A stretch of DNA of 64,000 nt, from contig JAOULO010000007.1 in NCBI GenBank assembly GCA_029881995.1, forward strand, positions 30,645-94,644. Reading direction: 5' to 3'. The stretch is from Gammaproteobacteria bacterium (GTDB lineage Bacteria; Pseudomonadota; Gammaproteobacteria; UBA6429; Thiohalophilaceae). The notes beneath the pieces are model-generated. The model made no database searches and had not been told where the DNA came from. It saw only the letters and a list, made by a program, of their open reading frames with translations. This document shows positions 9,296 through 18,337 of the stretch, in pieces (within the stretch, counting starts at the first letter, position 1; every line of letters begins with the position of its first letter). The position numbers and the translations under genes are program-made.

Positions 9296-12200
9296 ATGAT
9301 GAAGAGCAAACTATTGGCCATGCTATTAATCTGGATGGGGGTTATGTTGGTAGGGGTTTTTGGCCTACCGGCACAGGCGGCTGAAGTGGTACCGGATTGG
9401 CCGGTGACCGATGGTCAAATTAATGCCACAGCCACGGACGGTACTCACCTTTATGTGGGCGGCTATTTTTCAATGATTGGTAAGCCCAATGGTCATGGTC
9501 GGGCTTTTGATACCAGTGATGGGATTGCAGATCTTTCTCTACCATTTGTAAATAAACGTATTGAGGTTGTAATTCCTGATGGCAGTGGTGGTTGGTTTAT
9601 TGGAGGTGCATTTTCCAGCGTGGGGGGAGTCACGCGAAAGGGTATTGCTCATATTCAGGCCGATGGTTCTTTAGGAGACTTTGATCCGGATATTAGTGGT
9701 ACTGTGTACAGTCTATTACTGGATGGAACAACACTATACGCTGGAGGGACGTTTACCAGGGTTAATTCATCATCAATAAACCGGAAATATCTTGCATCAT
9801 TCGATATCAACCAGGCAACAGACAATGTAAAAGATTTTAACCCGGGGTTGAATGGTTATGTTTATGCATTGACAAAATATGGCACTACCCTGTATGTCGG
9901 GGGACAGTTCACTCAGGTCAATACCAATGCGGGCGAGTATCCAGGCGTGTCATATATTGCCAAGAAACGCAATTATATAGCTGCCTTTGATACTACTCAG
10001 GCCTTTGATAATGCCACTGCCTTTAATCCCAGTCTTGACAATAAGGTATATAGTTTACAGATAAATACTACTGGCACCACCCTTTATGCTGGGGGTACAT
10101 TTACCAAAGTCAATTTGGCAACAACGCCAGTCACACGAAGTCTTGTTGCCTCTTTCAATACCAATGATGGTTCATCTACTGTCTTTGATCCCAATGTTAT
10201 AGGTAATATGGTGAACACTTTGCTGCTGGAGGGTTCAACACTGTATGCCGGTGGATACTTTCAGACCGTTAATGATGGGGTCAGTCGGACGAATCTGGTG
10301 GCATTTAATAGCACTACTGGTATTGAAACGGGATATAACCCCAGTCCTAATACGACAGTGCATTCTATGGCTTTGGATGGCACTACACTTTACGTGGGAG
10401 GGCATTTTACGACGGTTAACACCACAAGTAATATAAAAGTCCGACGCTACCTTGCTGCCTTTACTACTACTAAAAATACTCAGAACGTTATCAATAACTT
10501 TGTGCCAAAAATAAATCAGACTGTACAGGCTGTGGCAGTTCAGGGTGGTAAAGTTTATGCGGGGGGGGATTTTACTCTGGTTGATGGTCTAGATAGAAAT
10601 AATATGGCAGCTATTCATTTAGAGACTGGTGAAGTGACCGGTTTTAATCCCAGCCCTGATGGTTTGGTGGCTTCTTTGGCATGGGGTAATGATATGCTTT
10701 ATGCTGGTGGGGGGTTTTTGAATGTCAATACTGTACCAGGAAATCAGCCAGCAGCTCGACAGTATCTGGCCAGCTTCGATACGACTGTGATGGAAAATAA
10801 TGTCACTGGATTCAAGCCAGGTGTGGATAGCAATGTCAACTCACTGTTACTTGATGGAGTAACATTATATGCAGGCGGTTTTTTTACCCATGTGGACAGT
10901 GACTTAAGTAACACGCCTCGTAATAATCTTGCAGCCTTTGATACGACATTGGAGACGGGTGCCATGACAGCATTCGATCCTTCACTTAATGGGAGTGTGA
11001 CCTCACTACAAAAAGTTGGCAATATCCTATATGCAGGAGGATATTTTTCTCAGGTAAATACCAATGCAGCTCTGTATCCAGGAGAAACCATTACCGTAAA
11101 GGATCGTAGTTATATTGCAGCCTTTGATACTCAACATGCCATTAACAATGCCACTGAGTTTAATCCTTCGTTAAATAGTAATGTTCAGTCTATGGTAGTG
11201 AGTGAGGGAATTCTTTATGCAGGAGGATTTTTTACAGAAGTAAATACCCAGCTGGGGGGAACATTACAGTCCCGTAAATATCTGGCAGCTTTTTATACGA
11301 CAGTGATGGAAGATAATGCCACTTTATTCGATACACAACTTAATAATTATGTCATGGCACTGGCATTGCGTGGCACCACACTTTATGCGAGTGGTGCATT
11401 CTCCAAGGTCAACACCAACCAAGCTCGCCAGGATTTTGCTGCCTTTGATGTAACCAGGGTGACGGACAATGTGACATCGCTAATTATCCGACATAACTCT
11501 CCTGCTAAATCGCTAAGACTTATAGGGGAGAGATTGTTTACCGGTGGTACTTACGCATACATTGAAGGTGAGCATCATCATTCCCTGGGGGCAATCCAGT
11601 TTACTCCACCTACAGTGAGTGTTGATGTCCCATCTGGGAGCTACAATACAGCACAAAATGTTGTATTAGAATGCGTGCCTTCGACTGGCTTAAACTGTAA
11701 GACGTATTACAGTACTGATACTAGTGCACCATTACGTTCTTTTGATGAGTATGATATGCCAGTAAGTGTGAGTGTTGATACCACATTACGGTTTTACAGC
11801 AAGGATGATGAAGGGACCATTAGTGAAATTTATTCTACAGAATACCGTTTTGATAAAGTGTCCCCAATTGTGAGTATAACACCCACTGCCGGAACGTATA
11901 AATTTACTCAGGCTGTTTCTATCACTTGTATGGATGATAATAGTGGTTGCGCAGATATTTTATATACTACAGATGGTAGCGATCCAAAAATATCAGGTAC
12001 AATTTATACCGATCCCATCGTGGTAGAAAGCAACATGACCTTCAAGTTCTTCGCTAGTGATAATGCCGGTAACAACAGCGAAGTGATCACACAAGATTAT
12101 GTGATTGATAGTGTGGCTCCCGTTGTCAGCGCTACTCCGGCTGGTGGGAGTTATGACAGTACACAAACAGTAACCTTAACTTGCAGTGATGAAAATAGTG

Positions 12201-12508
12201 GCTGTATCAGCATTATTTACACCATTGATGGGAGTGACCCTAAAACATCGGGTCTTACATACACCGACCCCATCACTATCGATAGCACTAAGACCCTCAA
12301 GTTCTTCGCTAGTGATAATGCCGGTAATGAAAGTGTTGTGATGACCGAGATATATACTATTACGATCGGGAGCAACACCAATTCAACAGCTGCTGGTGGA
12401 GGCAGTAGTGGCGGATGTTCGCTAAGGTCTGGTGCACCGTTTGATCCCACCTTTGGTCTAATAATGCTTGTTTACCTGTTTTACTGGTGGCGTACCCGGC
12501 GATACTGA
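9296..12508 (+). CDS. Secreted delta-60-repeat protein with JDVT-CTERM-like sorting tail
   Basis: A 1070-residue exported protein of unknown role, probably displayed or released at the cell surface. A signal peptide ends near AQA-AE (about residue 29). Residues about 35-775 hold about 14 repeats with the core LYAGGxFTxVN, spaced about 50-60 residues, as in delta-60/beta-propeller proteins. Residues about 775-1025 hold three chitobiase C-terminal-like modules (ILYTTDGSDP and FKFFASDNAGN in the last two). A Gly/Ser-rich spacer leads to GGCS at C1041, FDPTFG, a hydrophobic segment and the basic end WWRTRRY. That tail fits a C-terminal sorting signal cut by the upstream CPBP protease. The start at ATG 9296 has AGGAGG at 9284-9289; a GTG at 9272 lies upstream of that site and is rejected. 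A terminator follows. Confidence 0.82.
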   Translation: MMKSKLLAMLLIWMGVMLVGVFGLPAQAAEVVPDWPVTDGQINATATDGTHLYVGGYFSMIGKPNGHGRAFDTSDGIADLSLPFVNKRIEVVIPDGSGGWFIGGAFSSVGGVTRKGIAHIQADGSLGDFDPDISGTVYSLLLDGTTLYAGGTFTRVNSSSINRKYLASFDINQATDNVKDFNPGLNGYVYALTKYGTTLYVGGQFTQVNTNAGEYPGVSYIAKKRNYIAAFDTTQAFDNATAFNPSLDNKVYSLQINTTGTTLYAGGTFTKVNLATTPVTRSLVASFNTNDGSSTVFDPNVIGNMVNTLLLEGSTLYAGGYFQTVNDGVSRTNLVAFNSTTGIETGYNPSPNTTVHSMALDGTTLYVGGHFTTVNTTSNIKVRRYLAAFTTTKNTQNVINNFVPKINQTVQAVAVQGGKVYAGGDFTLVDGLDRNNMAAIHLETGEVTGFNPSPDGLVASLAWGNDMLYAGGGFLNVNTVPGNQPAARQYLASFDTTVMENNVTGFKPGVDSNVNSLLLDGVTLYAGGFFTHVDSDLSNTPRNNLAAFDTTLETGAMTAFDPSLNGSVTSLQKVGNILYAGGYFSQVNTNAALYPGETITVKDRSYIAAFDTQHAINNATEFNPSLNSNVQSMVVSEGILYAGGFFTEVNTQLGGTLQSRKYLAAFYTTVMEDNATLFDTQLNNYVMALALRGTTLYASGAFSKVNTNQARQDFAAFDVTRVTDNVTSLIIRHNSPAKSLRLIGERLFTGGTYAYIEGEHHHSLGAIQFTPPTVSVDVPSGSYNTAQNVVLECVPSTGLNCKTYYSTDTSAPLRSFDEYDMPVSVSVDTTLRFYSKDDEGTISEIYSTEYRFDKVSPIVSITPTAGTYKFTQAVSITCMDDNSGCADILYTTDGSDPKISGTIYTDPIVVESNMTFKFFASDNAGNNSEVITQDYVIDSVAPVVSATPAGGSYDSTQTVTLTCSDENSGCISIIYTIDGSDPKTSGLTYTDPITIDSTKTLKFFASDNAGNESVVMTEIYTITIGSNTNSTAAGGGSSGGCSLRSGAPFDPTFGLIMLVYLFYWWRTRRY
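12042..12327 (+). repeat. 31-bp exact direct repeat inside the secreted repeat protein
   Basis: Positions 12042-12072 and 12297-12327 are identical over 31 bases, within the second and third chitobiase-like modules, while the surrounding DNA differs. This indicates a recent segmental duplication or gene conversion between neighbouring modules. Confidence 0.8.
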
Positions 12509-12555
12509 AACAGGTGATTTTTCACCATAAAGAATAGGTAAGTGTGATACTAATT

Positions 12556-12583
12556 AGCCCCGGCAAATTGGCCGGGGCTTTTC
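12556..12583 (+). terminator. Rho-independent terminator
   Basis: A perfect 9-bp stem AGCCCCGGC / GCCGGGGCT (12556-12564 with 12571-12579) is followed by TTTTCG. It ends the transcript of the sorted surface protein and separates it from the glutathione reductase gene. Confidence 0.85.
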
Positions 12584-12668
12584 GCTGAGTATTCTATATA
12601 ATACTCTCCGCCTCCAGGCATGATTTAATCACCTTCAATTCATCAGTTATTCAGCAGGGCATTTTATT

Positions 12669-14018
12669 ATGAGCAAACACTACGACCTCATCGCCATTGG
12701 CGCCGGCAGCGGCGGTTTATCAGCAGCAGAACGTGCTGCGGAATACGGCAAAAAGACCGCTGTTATCGAAAACAAAAAGCTGGGCGGAACCTGTGTCAAT
12801 ATCGGCTGTGTGCCGAAGAAGGTCATGTGGTTTGGCTCTCAAATTGCTGAGACTTTGCAGCTAGCTGGTAGCTACGGTTTTGATGTTTCGGTCAACAACT
12901 TCAGTTGGTCAAAACTGGTCGAGTCCCGCGAGGGCTATATAAAAGGGATTACTGACTGGTATGGCAATTACCTCAAAGACTCCAATATCGACCACCTGCA
13001 GGGCACAGCTAAGTTTGTCGATGTCCATACCCTTGAGGTCGATGGGGAACAATACACGGCCGATCACATTGTCATCGCATCGGGTGGTTATCCGGTTATC
13101 CCTGATGTGCCGGGTGCCGAATATGGCATTACCTCCGATGGTTTCTTTGCCCTCAATGAGCAGCCCAAACGAGTGGCTGTGGTGGGAGCGGGTTATATCG
13201 CTGTGGAGCTGGCCGGGGTACTCAATGGTCTGGGCAGTGAGGTCAGCATGTTGCTGCGCAAGGACCATTTCCTGGGCAGTTTCGATGCCATGCTGCGCGA
13301 GACCTTGATGGAGGAAATGCTTGAGACCGGGGTGAATATCATGCCCCGCATCAGTATCGAAAAGGTCGAGAAGGTGAGTGATGGCTCACTGACCATCCAC
13401 TGTGCCGGGGGTGTGACCCTGCAAGGTTTTGATTGTCTGATCTGGGCCATCGGTCGGGCACCCCTGATCGAGCCACTCAACCTGCCTGCCTCCGGGGTGG
13501 CCACGGATGATCAGGGCTATATCCCCACCAATGAATTTCAGGAGACAAATGTGAAAGGGATCTATGCCGTGGGGGATGTCACTGGCCAGGCCCAACTCAC
13601 CCCAGTGGCCATTGCCGCAGCACGTCGCCTGTCAGATCGACTCTTTAATAATATGCCGGACAGGAAGCTGGACTACGAAAATATCCCCACAGTGATGTTT
13701 TCTCACCCTCCCATCGGTACCGTGGGCCTGACCGAGGGCGAGGCCAGGGCCAAACATGGGGATGCGGTTAAGGTCTATCAGGCCCGATTTACCGCCATGT
13801 ATCATGCCCTGACCAATCATCCCCAGAAAACAGCCATGAAATTAGTGTGTGTTGGTGCTGAAGAACGTGTAATTGGGTGTCATGTTATCGGAATTGGTGC
13901 CGATGAAATGTTACAGGGGTTTGCCGTGGCCATCAAAATGGGGGCCACTAAAAAAGACTTCGATAATACGGTAGCTATTCACCCGACCAGTGCTGAGGAA
14001 TTAGTCACCATGCGCTGA
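12669..14018 (+). CDS. gor: Glutathione-disulfide reductase
   Basis: NADPH-dependent flavoenzyme that reduces oxidised glutathione in the cytoplasm. Visible features are the FAD-binding GAGSGG near residue 12, the redox-active disulfide C42/C47 in [13 protein letters not shown], the NADPH Rossmann motif [12 protein letters not shown] near 172, the FAD motif YAVGDVTG near 300, and the C-terminal dimer motif HPTSAEE with the active-site His. Length 449 aa equals the E. coli enzyme. The arrangement fits glutathione reductase better than mercuric reductase (no N-terminal metal-binding domain, no C-terminal Cys pair) or trypanothione reductase. It appears to be transcribed alone or with the downstream CheW-LysM gene, from which it is separated by a strong hairpin lacking a T-tract. 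Confidence 0.95.
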   Translation: MSKHYDLIAIGAGSGGLSAAERAAEYGKKTAVIENKKLGGTCVNIGCVPKKVMWFGSQIAETLQLAGSYGFDVSVNNFSWSKLVESREGYIKGITDWYGNYLKDSNIDHLQGTAKFVDVHTLEVDGEQYTADHIVIASGGYPVIPDVPGAEYGITSDGFFALNEQPKRVAVVGAGYIAVELAGVLNGLGSEVSMLLRKDHFLGSFDAMLRETLMEEMLETGVNIMPRISIEKVEKVSDGSLTIHCAGGVTLQGFDCLIWAIGRAPLIEPLNLPASGVATDDQGYIPTNEFQETNVKGIYAVGDVTGQAQLTPVAIAAARRLSDRLFNNMPDRKLDYENIPTVMFSHPPIGTVGLTEGEARAKHGDAVKVYQARFTAMYHALTNHPQKTAMKLVCVGAEERVIGCHVIGIGADEMLQGFAVAIKMGATKKDFDNTVAIHPTSAEELVTMR

Positions 14019-14021
14019 CAT

Positions 14022-14051
14022 TTTACCGGGGGAATGGCTGTCCCCGGTAAA
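14022..14051 (+). promoter_or_regulatory. Stem-loop just upstream of the CheW-LysM start codon
   Basis: A perfect 10-bp stem TTTACCGGGG / CCCCGGTAAA (14022-14031 with 14042-14051) lies between gor and the next start codon at 14057. There is no T-tract after it, so it is not a typical terminator. Its 3' arm includes the only purine stretch near the start (GGTAAAG), so it may limit translation or stabilise the gor mRNA. The function is inferred. Confidence 0.5.
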
Positions 14052-14056
14052 GAATA

Positions 14057-16237
14057 ATGGAAGCGACAAAAAGAAAATTACAAGAAGATTATTGCGGACT
14101 GGTGTTGACCTATCGGGTCAATGACACCCTGCTATGTGTTCCCGTGGAACATGTTGAGTCGGTCATTGAGCCTCCCAAACTGACTGACATCCCCAATGCG
14201 CCCAGTTATGTCATGGGTGCGTTTCTGCATCGTGGCAAAGCGGCCCTGGCTCTGTCACTGAATAAATTACTCCGCCTACCGTCTACAGCTGGGGAACACG
14301 GTAAAAAAGAAAGCCTGTTAGTGGTCTGGATGGGGGATCACCCTGTCGGCTACTGGGTGGACGAAATCAAGGGCATGACCGATTCCAGTCGTGGACACTG
14401 GTCAGCGGTACCGGCCCTGATCCGGGATCAGGGTATTACACGTGCGCTGGTCTGTGACGGTAATGTATTTTTTCCCCTGGACCTCACACAATCCAAACAG
14501 TTCGGTGAAATATTCCGTACCCTTGAAACTCTGGAGAAAAACCGTGTCCATGAGGTCACTGAAGAAGATGTAAAACGTGTTCAGCAGGAGACTCAACGGG
14601 CTGAGCAACAAGGGGCCGAGGCCCTGTTGGAACCAGAACAGGAAATCATCCCCGAAGATGATTATAAAGTCGCAGAGTTTCCTGCAGACAGGGAATTTGA
14701 AGAAGATTACGAAGATCACATTCAAACAAAAAGTTTTACAGATCACGAGCCAGAAATCGAAGCCAGTGAATCTGAGTTTGATACCTCTGCCCTGGCCCAG
14801 CAAATGTATGAGGCTCGATTTGCTCCGGCTGACTCAGAATCAACCCAACAAACAGAGCTGGACTATGATGAAAGTGGCCAGGCTGATGCCTTCCTCTCGG
14901 AAAAGGGGGATAAGACTGAGCTTTCCGAACAGGCTGATCAGCCGACAGAAGAGGCCTCCAATGAATCTATTGTCGATGAAAGACAGCTCGATGCCTTTGA
15001 CCAGGACTATCTGGAATCACTAAAACTTGAAACGATTGAGCTGCTGTTTGATGAACATGGCCAGGCTGATGCCTTCCTGCAATTGCTTGAAAAATTCGAT
15101 GAGCCAACCAGAGAAATAGACACCGGCAGTCTGGATGAGGCATCAAACGAACCTTTCATTGATGAATCCCAGATCGACGCCTTTGACCCGGAGTATCAAA
15201 AAACCATTCAGCTGGAACAAACTCAGGATATCAGGGCGGATGACCAGGATAATGAAGGTCTTGCCCTAACTGAAGAACCTTACTCATATCTACCAACTAG
15301 CTTAGCAGATGATGAGGTACAGGATGACTCCGATGCTTCACTGGATTATGAAAAACTATTTTCTGAAGATGAAGAAGAACATAGGCCAGATGGTGATGTA
15401 GATGAGTTGTCCCTGAATGAAGAACCTTATTCCTTGCTGCCAGCTCGTCTGCCAGATGAAGAGGGTTCAGAGAGCGATATTGAAACGACATCGTATGATG
15501 ATCAGTTAGATGATCTACCCGACATGGATTCAACCCTGGCCAGGGCTGATTATTATGCCGATAGAATAGCTGAGACCTGGGAAGTCGAACCGGGTCTGGA
15601 CGATGAAGCGATTCCACCTGCTGCCAGAGAAGATAGGCCACTGGCAAAGGCTGACTCTGGTTTTATCACCGATATCCCAGAAGAGCTTGAGATTGAGCCC
15701 GAAGAAGATGAGATCAAAACGCGTGGCCCGATTGCTCCCATGCCGGGTGGAATTATTATTCGACCCGATGGCCAGGTCAGCAAAAGCTTTGGTCTCATAA
15801 AGGTATTTACTATTGTATTGGCCACCAGTGCGGCCGGTGCCTGGTGGTTCCGGGATGAATTGTTCCACCGTGAACATATCCGCAAAGAAATTCCTTCCAT
15901 CTTACAAAATGAGATTGCCTATCTTTATTCTGAGCGTGTCAAAATCGTCAATCCACCGCGTGGTAAGACCCGCATGCTGGTCGAAACACCTGATGAAGAG
16001 ATAAAGGTTATCAAACGTAAGTACGTTAACAGGGATCTGTTACGGGAAAGAAGGAAAAAAGGGGTTAAACTTCACCGGGTCAGGAGAGGTGATACCCTGT
16101 GGGATATTGCGCAGAAGTATCTGGCCGATCCCTACCGTTATCCTGAGCTGGCAGAAAACAACCGTATTCATAATCCAGATTTAATTCGCTCCGGTGATGT
16201 GGTAAAAATAACAGTCAAGAAGACTGATAAAAAATAA
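14057..16237 (+). CDS. CheW - acidic linker - transmembrane - LysM fusion protein
   Basis: A 726-residue protein with an unusual domain chain. Residues about 13-155 are a CheW adaptor domain (LTYRVNDTLLCVPVEHVESV, GAFLHRGKAALALSL), which in known systems couples chemoreceptors to CheA. Residues about 160-570 are a strongly acidic, low-complexity linker with three duplicated motif families: GQADAFL, the block from EASNE through LDAFD/IDAFD, and EEPYS-x-LP. One hydrophobic segment lies at about 579-600 (FGLIKVFTIVLATSAAGAWW). A LysM domain at about 672-720 (HRVRRGDTLWDIAQKY, then NPDLIRSGDVVKI) should bind glycan or peptidoglycan. The simplest topology is cytoplasmic CheW and periplasmic LysM, but many Arg/Lys after the membrane segment argue against it, so topology is open. 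It resembles a mirror image of FimV (periplasmic LysM, cytoplasmic tail), which works with Pil-Chp. The gamma-carbonic-anhydrase gene starts three bases after the stop. Confidence 0.85.
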   Translation: MEATKRKLQEDYCGLVLTYRVNDTLLCVPVEHVESVIEPPKLTDIPNAPSYVMGAFLHRGKAALALSLNKLLRLPSTAGEHGKKESLLVVWMGDHPVGYWVDEIKGMTDSSRGHWSAVPALIRDQGITRALVCDGNVFFPLDLTQSKQFGEIFRTLETLEKNRVHEVTEEDVKRVQQETQRAEQQGAEALLEPEQEIIPEDDYKVAEFPADREFEEDYEDHIQTKSFTDHEPEIEASESEFDTSALAQQMYEARFAPADSESTQQTELDYDESGQADAFLSEKGDKTELSEQADQPTEEASNESIVDERQLDAFDQDYLESLKLETIELLFDEHGQADAFLQLLEKFDEPTREIDTGSLDEASNEPFIDESQIDAFDPEYQKTIQLEQTQDIRADDQDNEGLALTEEPYSYLPTSLADDEVQDDSDASLDYEKLFSEDEEEHRPDGDVDELSLNEEPYSLLPARLPDEEGSESDIETTSYDDQLDDLPDMDSTLARADYYADRIAETWEVEPGLDDEAIPPAAREDRPLAKADSGFITDIPEELEIEPEEDEIKTRGPIAPMPGGIIIRPDGQVSKSFGLIKVFTIVLATSAAGAWWFRDELFHREHIRKEIPSILQNEIAYLYSERVKIVNPPRGKTRMLVETPDEEIKVIKRKYVNRDLLRERRKKGVKLHRVRRGDTLWDIAQKYLADPYRYPELAENNRIHNPDLIRSGDVVKITVKKTDKK

Positions 16238-16240
16238 CAC

Positions 16241-16771
16241 ATGCCTGTCGATAGCTTCGAGAACATCAAGCCTGACATCCACCCCACAGCCTATATTCAC
16301 GAGCAGGCCCTTGTGGTTGGTGATGTAGTTATTGGAGAAGACAGTTCCGTCTGGCCCTTTACCGTCATTCGAGGGGATGTAAACGCGATTCGCATTGGTC
16401 ATCGCACCAATGTACAGGACAACTCGGTACTACATGTTACGCACGATGGCCCTTATCGGCCCGGTGGTTATTCGCTTGAAATTGGTAATGAAGTGACTGT
16501 CGGACACCGAGTTATTCTGCATGGCTGCAAGGTTGGTAACCAGTGCCTCATAGGTATGGGGGCGATTGTGATGGATGGCGCCGTGTTACAGGACAGGGTC
16601 TTGTTGGGTGCAGGCAGCCTTGTGACTCCCGGCAAGGAGCTAACGGGTGGTTATCTGTGGATGGGACAACCGGCCAAAAAGATTCGTGAGCTTTCTGAAC
16701 AGGAACTCGAATCCCTTGAATATTCCGCTCAGCATTATGTGCGGGTCAAAAACAGATACCTTCAGACTTAA
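16241..16771 (+). CDS. Gamma-carbonic anhydrase family protein (YrdA/PaaY type)
   Basis: A left-handed beta-helix hexapeptide-repeat protein of 176 residues. The repeats run from about 15 to 150 (VVGDVVIGEDSSVWPF, IGHRTNVQDNSVLHV, VTVGHRVILHGC, GMGAIVMDGAVL). The likely zinc ligands are the His in NSVLHVTHDG and the two in GHRVILHGC. Family members include carbonic anhydrases and proteins of uncertain activity such as YrdA, so enzyme activity cannot be asserted. The start is three bases after the CheW-LysM stop, so the two are probably co-transcribed. It ends one base before the convergent thioredoxin-like gene. Confidence 0.9.
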   Translation: MPVDSFENIKPDIHPTAYIHEQALVVGDVVIGEDSSVWPFTVIRGDVNAIRIGHRTNVQDNSVLHVTHDGPYRPGGYSLEIGNEVTVGHRVILHGCKVGNQCLIGMGAIVMDGAVLQDRVLLGAGSLVTPGKELTGGYLWMGQPAKKIRELSEQELESLEYSAQHYVRVKNRYLQT

Positions 16772-16772
16772 C

Positions 16773-17846
16773 TCAGTTCTTCTTACTGGCACGCCATTGC
16801 TGGAAGGTCGGGTACTTCAGGTATCCCTTGTCCAGCACATAATCCAGAACATTCCGCAGGCGATAAAACCACACCACCGAATCGATACGTAGTACCTCAT
16901 TTCCCTGTTCATCAAAAAACATCAGAGTAGGCGTATAGTCGAGATAGAGTTCATTGGCCCAGGCTCGGCTGGTGGTGCGTTTACCTGAAGGTGTAATAAT
17001 GGGTTGCTTAGAGGTGCTATCTAGCTGTACTGCATTAAATTGTTTAAGCCATTGTGTAATTAACATGTTTTGTAACGGCCCACCATGTAAAACATCACAG
17101 GCATGGCAATGAGGATGCTCAAATAAGACCATTACGGGTTTTTTAGTTTTAGAAAGATCAAACAGTTTATCGCCATATCGAATCGCTGGGTGACGATTTA
17201 AATCCTTGTTGCCATAACTCAGGGCTAGCTGTGCTCGGGCATAGTAATCAGCAAATTTTTCATTTTGGTGATGATTATCAGCCACGTATTCCAGTACGGC
17301 CTTGAATTGGTAAGGGGGTCGGTAGCCAATTAGTTTATAGGCAAGTTTACCATTTCGATCATAGATATGCAGGGTTGGGGTGAAATTGGCCTTTTGTTGT
17401 ATGGCGTAATCTTTTTCAGACATCTCCTTGCCTTTATGGTCAGTAATCTGCCGTTTACCAAGCACATCAATGGCTATGACATCAAAGTGGCGCTGGGTAT
17501 AGGTTCGTATATCTGGCCTGCCCCAGTTCTTCTCCAGCATGGCCTTGCAATAGGCGCAGTCATGCCGACCAAAATAAACAATCAGGCCACGACTTTCACT
17601 TCTGGCATCGGCCAGATCTTCCTGCAAATCCAGAAAACTGAGCTTGAACCAGGAGGGCAGGTGCAGGGCATCTTTCAGGGGGGTGTCGTCAAATACCAGT
17701 GGGTCATCCTTTACAGAGCTGGATTTTGCCAAAACTGGTAGAGAAAACAGCCAAAACAGACACAGGATCGACAAACATACCAGCCATTTTGCTGCAGATA
17801 TGCGCCCTGAATGGTCTATAATGGTATGGCAATTTCGATATAGCAC
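16773..17846 (-). CDS. Secreted protein with two thioredoxin-fold domains
   Basis: A probable periplasmic thiol-disulfide protein of about 357 residues. Domain one carries a CxxC (CAYC in GRHDCAYCKAM) followed by the cis-Pro region NFTPTLHIYD. Domain two carries CHAC in HPHCHACDV followed by DYTPTLMFFD. Both look like intact SoxW-type thioredoxin folds, so the protein may be a two-site oxidoreductase. A hydrophobic stretch (LVCLSILCLFWLFSLPVLA) ending at A-K acts as a signal peptide. The start is uncertain: I chose the GTG at 17846, the first in-frame start that does not run into the oppositely oriented gene at 17905. An ATG near the hydrophobic stretch is out of frame. Confidence in the product is higher than in the start. 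Confidence 0.78.
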   Translation of the reverse strand: MLYRNCHTIIDHSGRISAAKWLVCLSILCLFWLFSLPVLAKSSSVKDDPLVFDDTPLKDALHLPSWFKLSFLDLQEDLADARSESRGLIVYFGRHDCAYCKAMLEKNWGRPDIRTYTQRHFDVIAIDVLGKRQITDHKGKEMSEKDYAIQQKANFTPTLHIYDRNGKLAYKLIGYRPPYQFKAVLEYVADNHHQNEKFADYYARAQLALSYGNKDLNRHPAIRYGDKLFDLSKTKKPVMVLFEHPHCHACDVLHGGPLQNMLITQWLKQFNAVQLDSTSKQPIITPSGKRTTSRAWANELYLDYTPTLMFFDEQGNEVLRIDSVVWFYRLRNVLDYVLDKGYLKYPTFQQWRASKKN

Positions 17847-17904
17847 AACAAACCTGTCTGTATCGTGATTCCTGAGTGATAAAGTATAAACAAATGGTGA
17901 TGTA

Positions 17905-18303
17905 ATGACGATAAAAGTTGACGTTTCGGTTGGAGAATTTCTCGACAAGGTAACTATCCTCGAAATCAAAAGCGAGCGCATCAAGGATGCCGCCAAGCTG
18001 GAAAATGTAAATAAGGAACTAAATCTTTTAAAAAAAACCTGGGCCGAATCAGAGTTTGCCAAAGCAGACATCACCGATGAAATGAATCGCCTCAAGGCGA
18101 TCAACGAAAAACTCTGGGAAATCGAAGACGATATTCGAGACAAGGAACGCGACCGAGCTTTCGATGAAAAATTCATCGAGCTTGCCCGTGCAGTTTATTA
18201 CTCCAATGATGAGCGCGCTGCGATCAAAAAAGAACTCAACCTCAAACTCGGCTCTGGCCTGGTGGAAGAAAAATCCTATTCAGATTATTCACAGGCGAGT
18301 TGA
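17905..18303 (+). CDS. DUF6165 family protein
   Basis: A 132-residue, highly charged, mainly helical cytoplasmic protein. The opening VDVSVGEFLDKVTILEIK and the central LWEIEDDIRDKER match what I recall of DUF6165, a family without a known activity that often lies near polysaccharide genes. Heptad-like spacing in residues 15-95 suggests a coiled coil. It is divergent from the thioredoxin-like gene and followed by its own terminator at 18338-18364, so it is probably a single-gene transcript. Confidence 0.75.
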   Translation: MTIKVDVSVGEFLDKVTILEIKSERIKDAAKLENVNKELNLLKKTWAESEFAKADITDEMNRLKAINEKLWEIEDDIRDKERDRAFDEKFIELARAVYYSNDERAAIKKELNLKLGSGLVEEKSYSDYSQAS

Positions 18304-18337
18304 TATTCAACTGCAGTAATCTTATATAATTCAAAAC

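Noticed and set aside
9300..11600. Phage or tandem-repeat expansion in the LYAGG repeat region
   Set aside because: Repeats are conserved at protein level but diverged at DNA level, as in an old beta-propeller-like repeat protein.
17847..18176. Longer N-terminus for the thioredoxin-like protein
   Set aside because: It would overlap most of the well-supported DUF6165 gene on the other strand and has a composition typical of an antisense frame.
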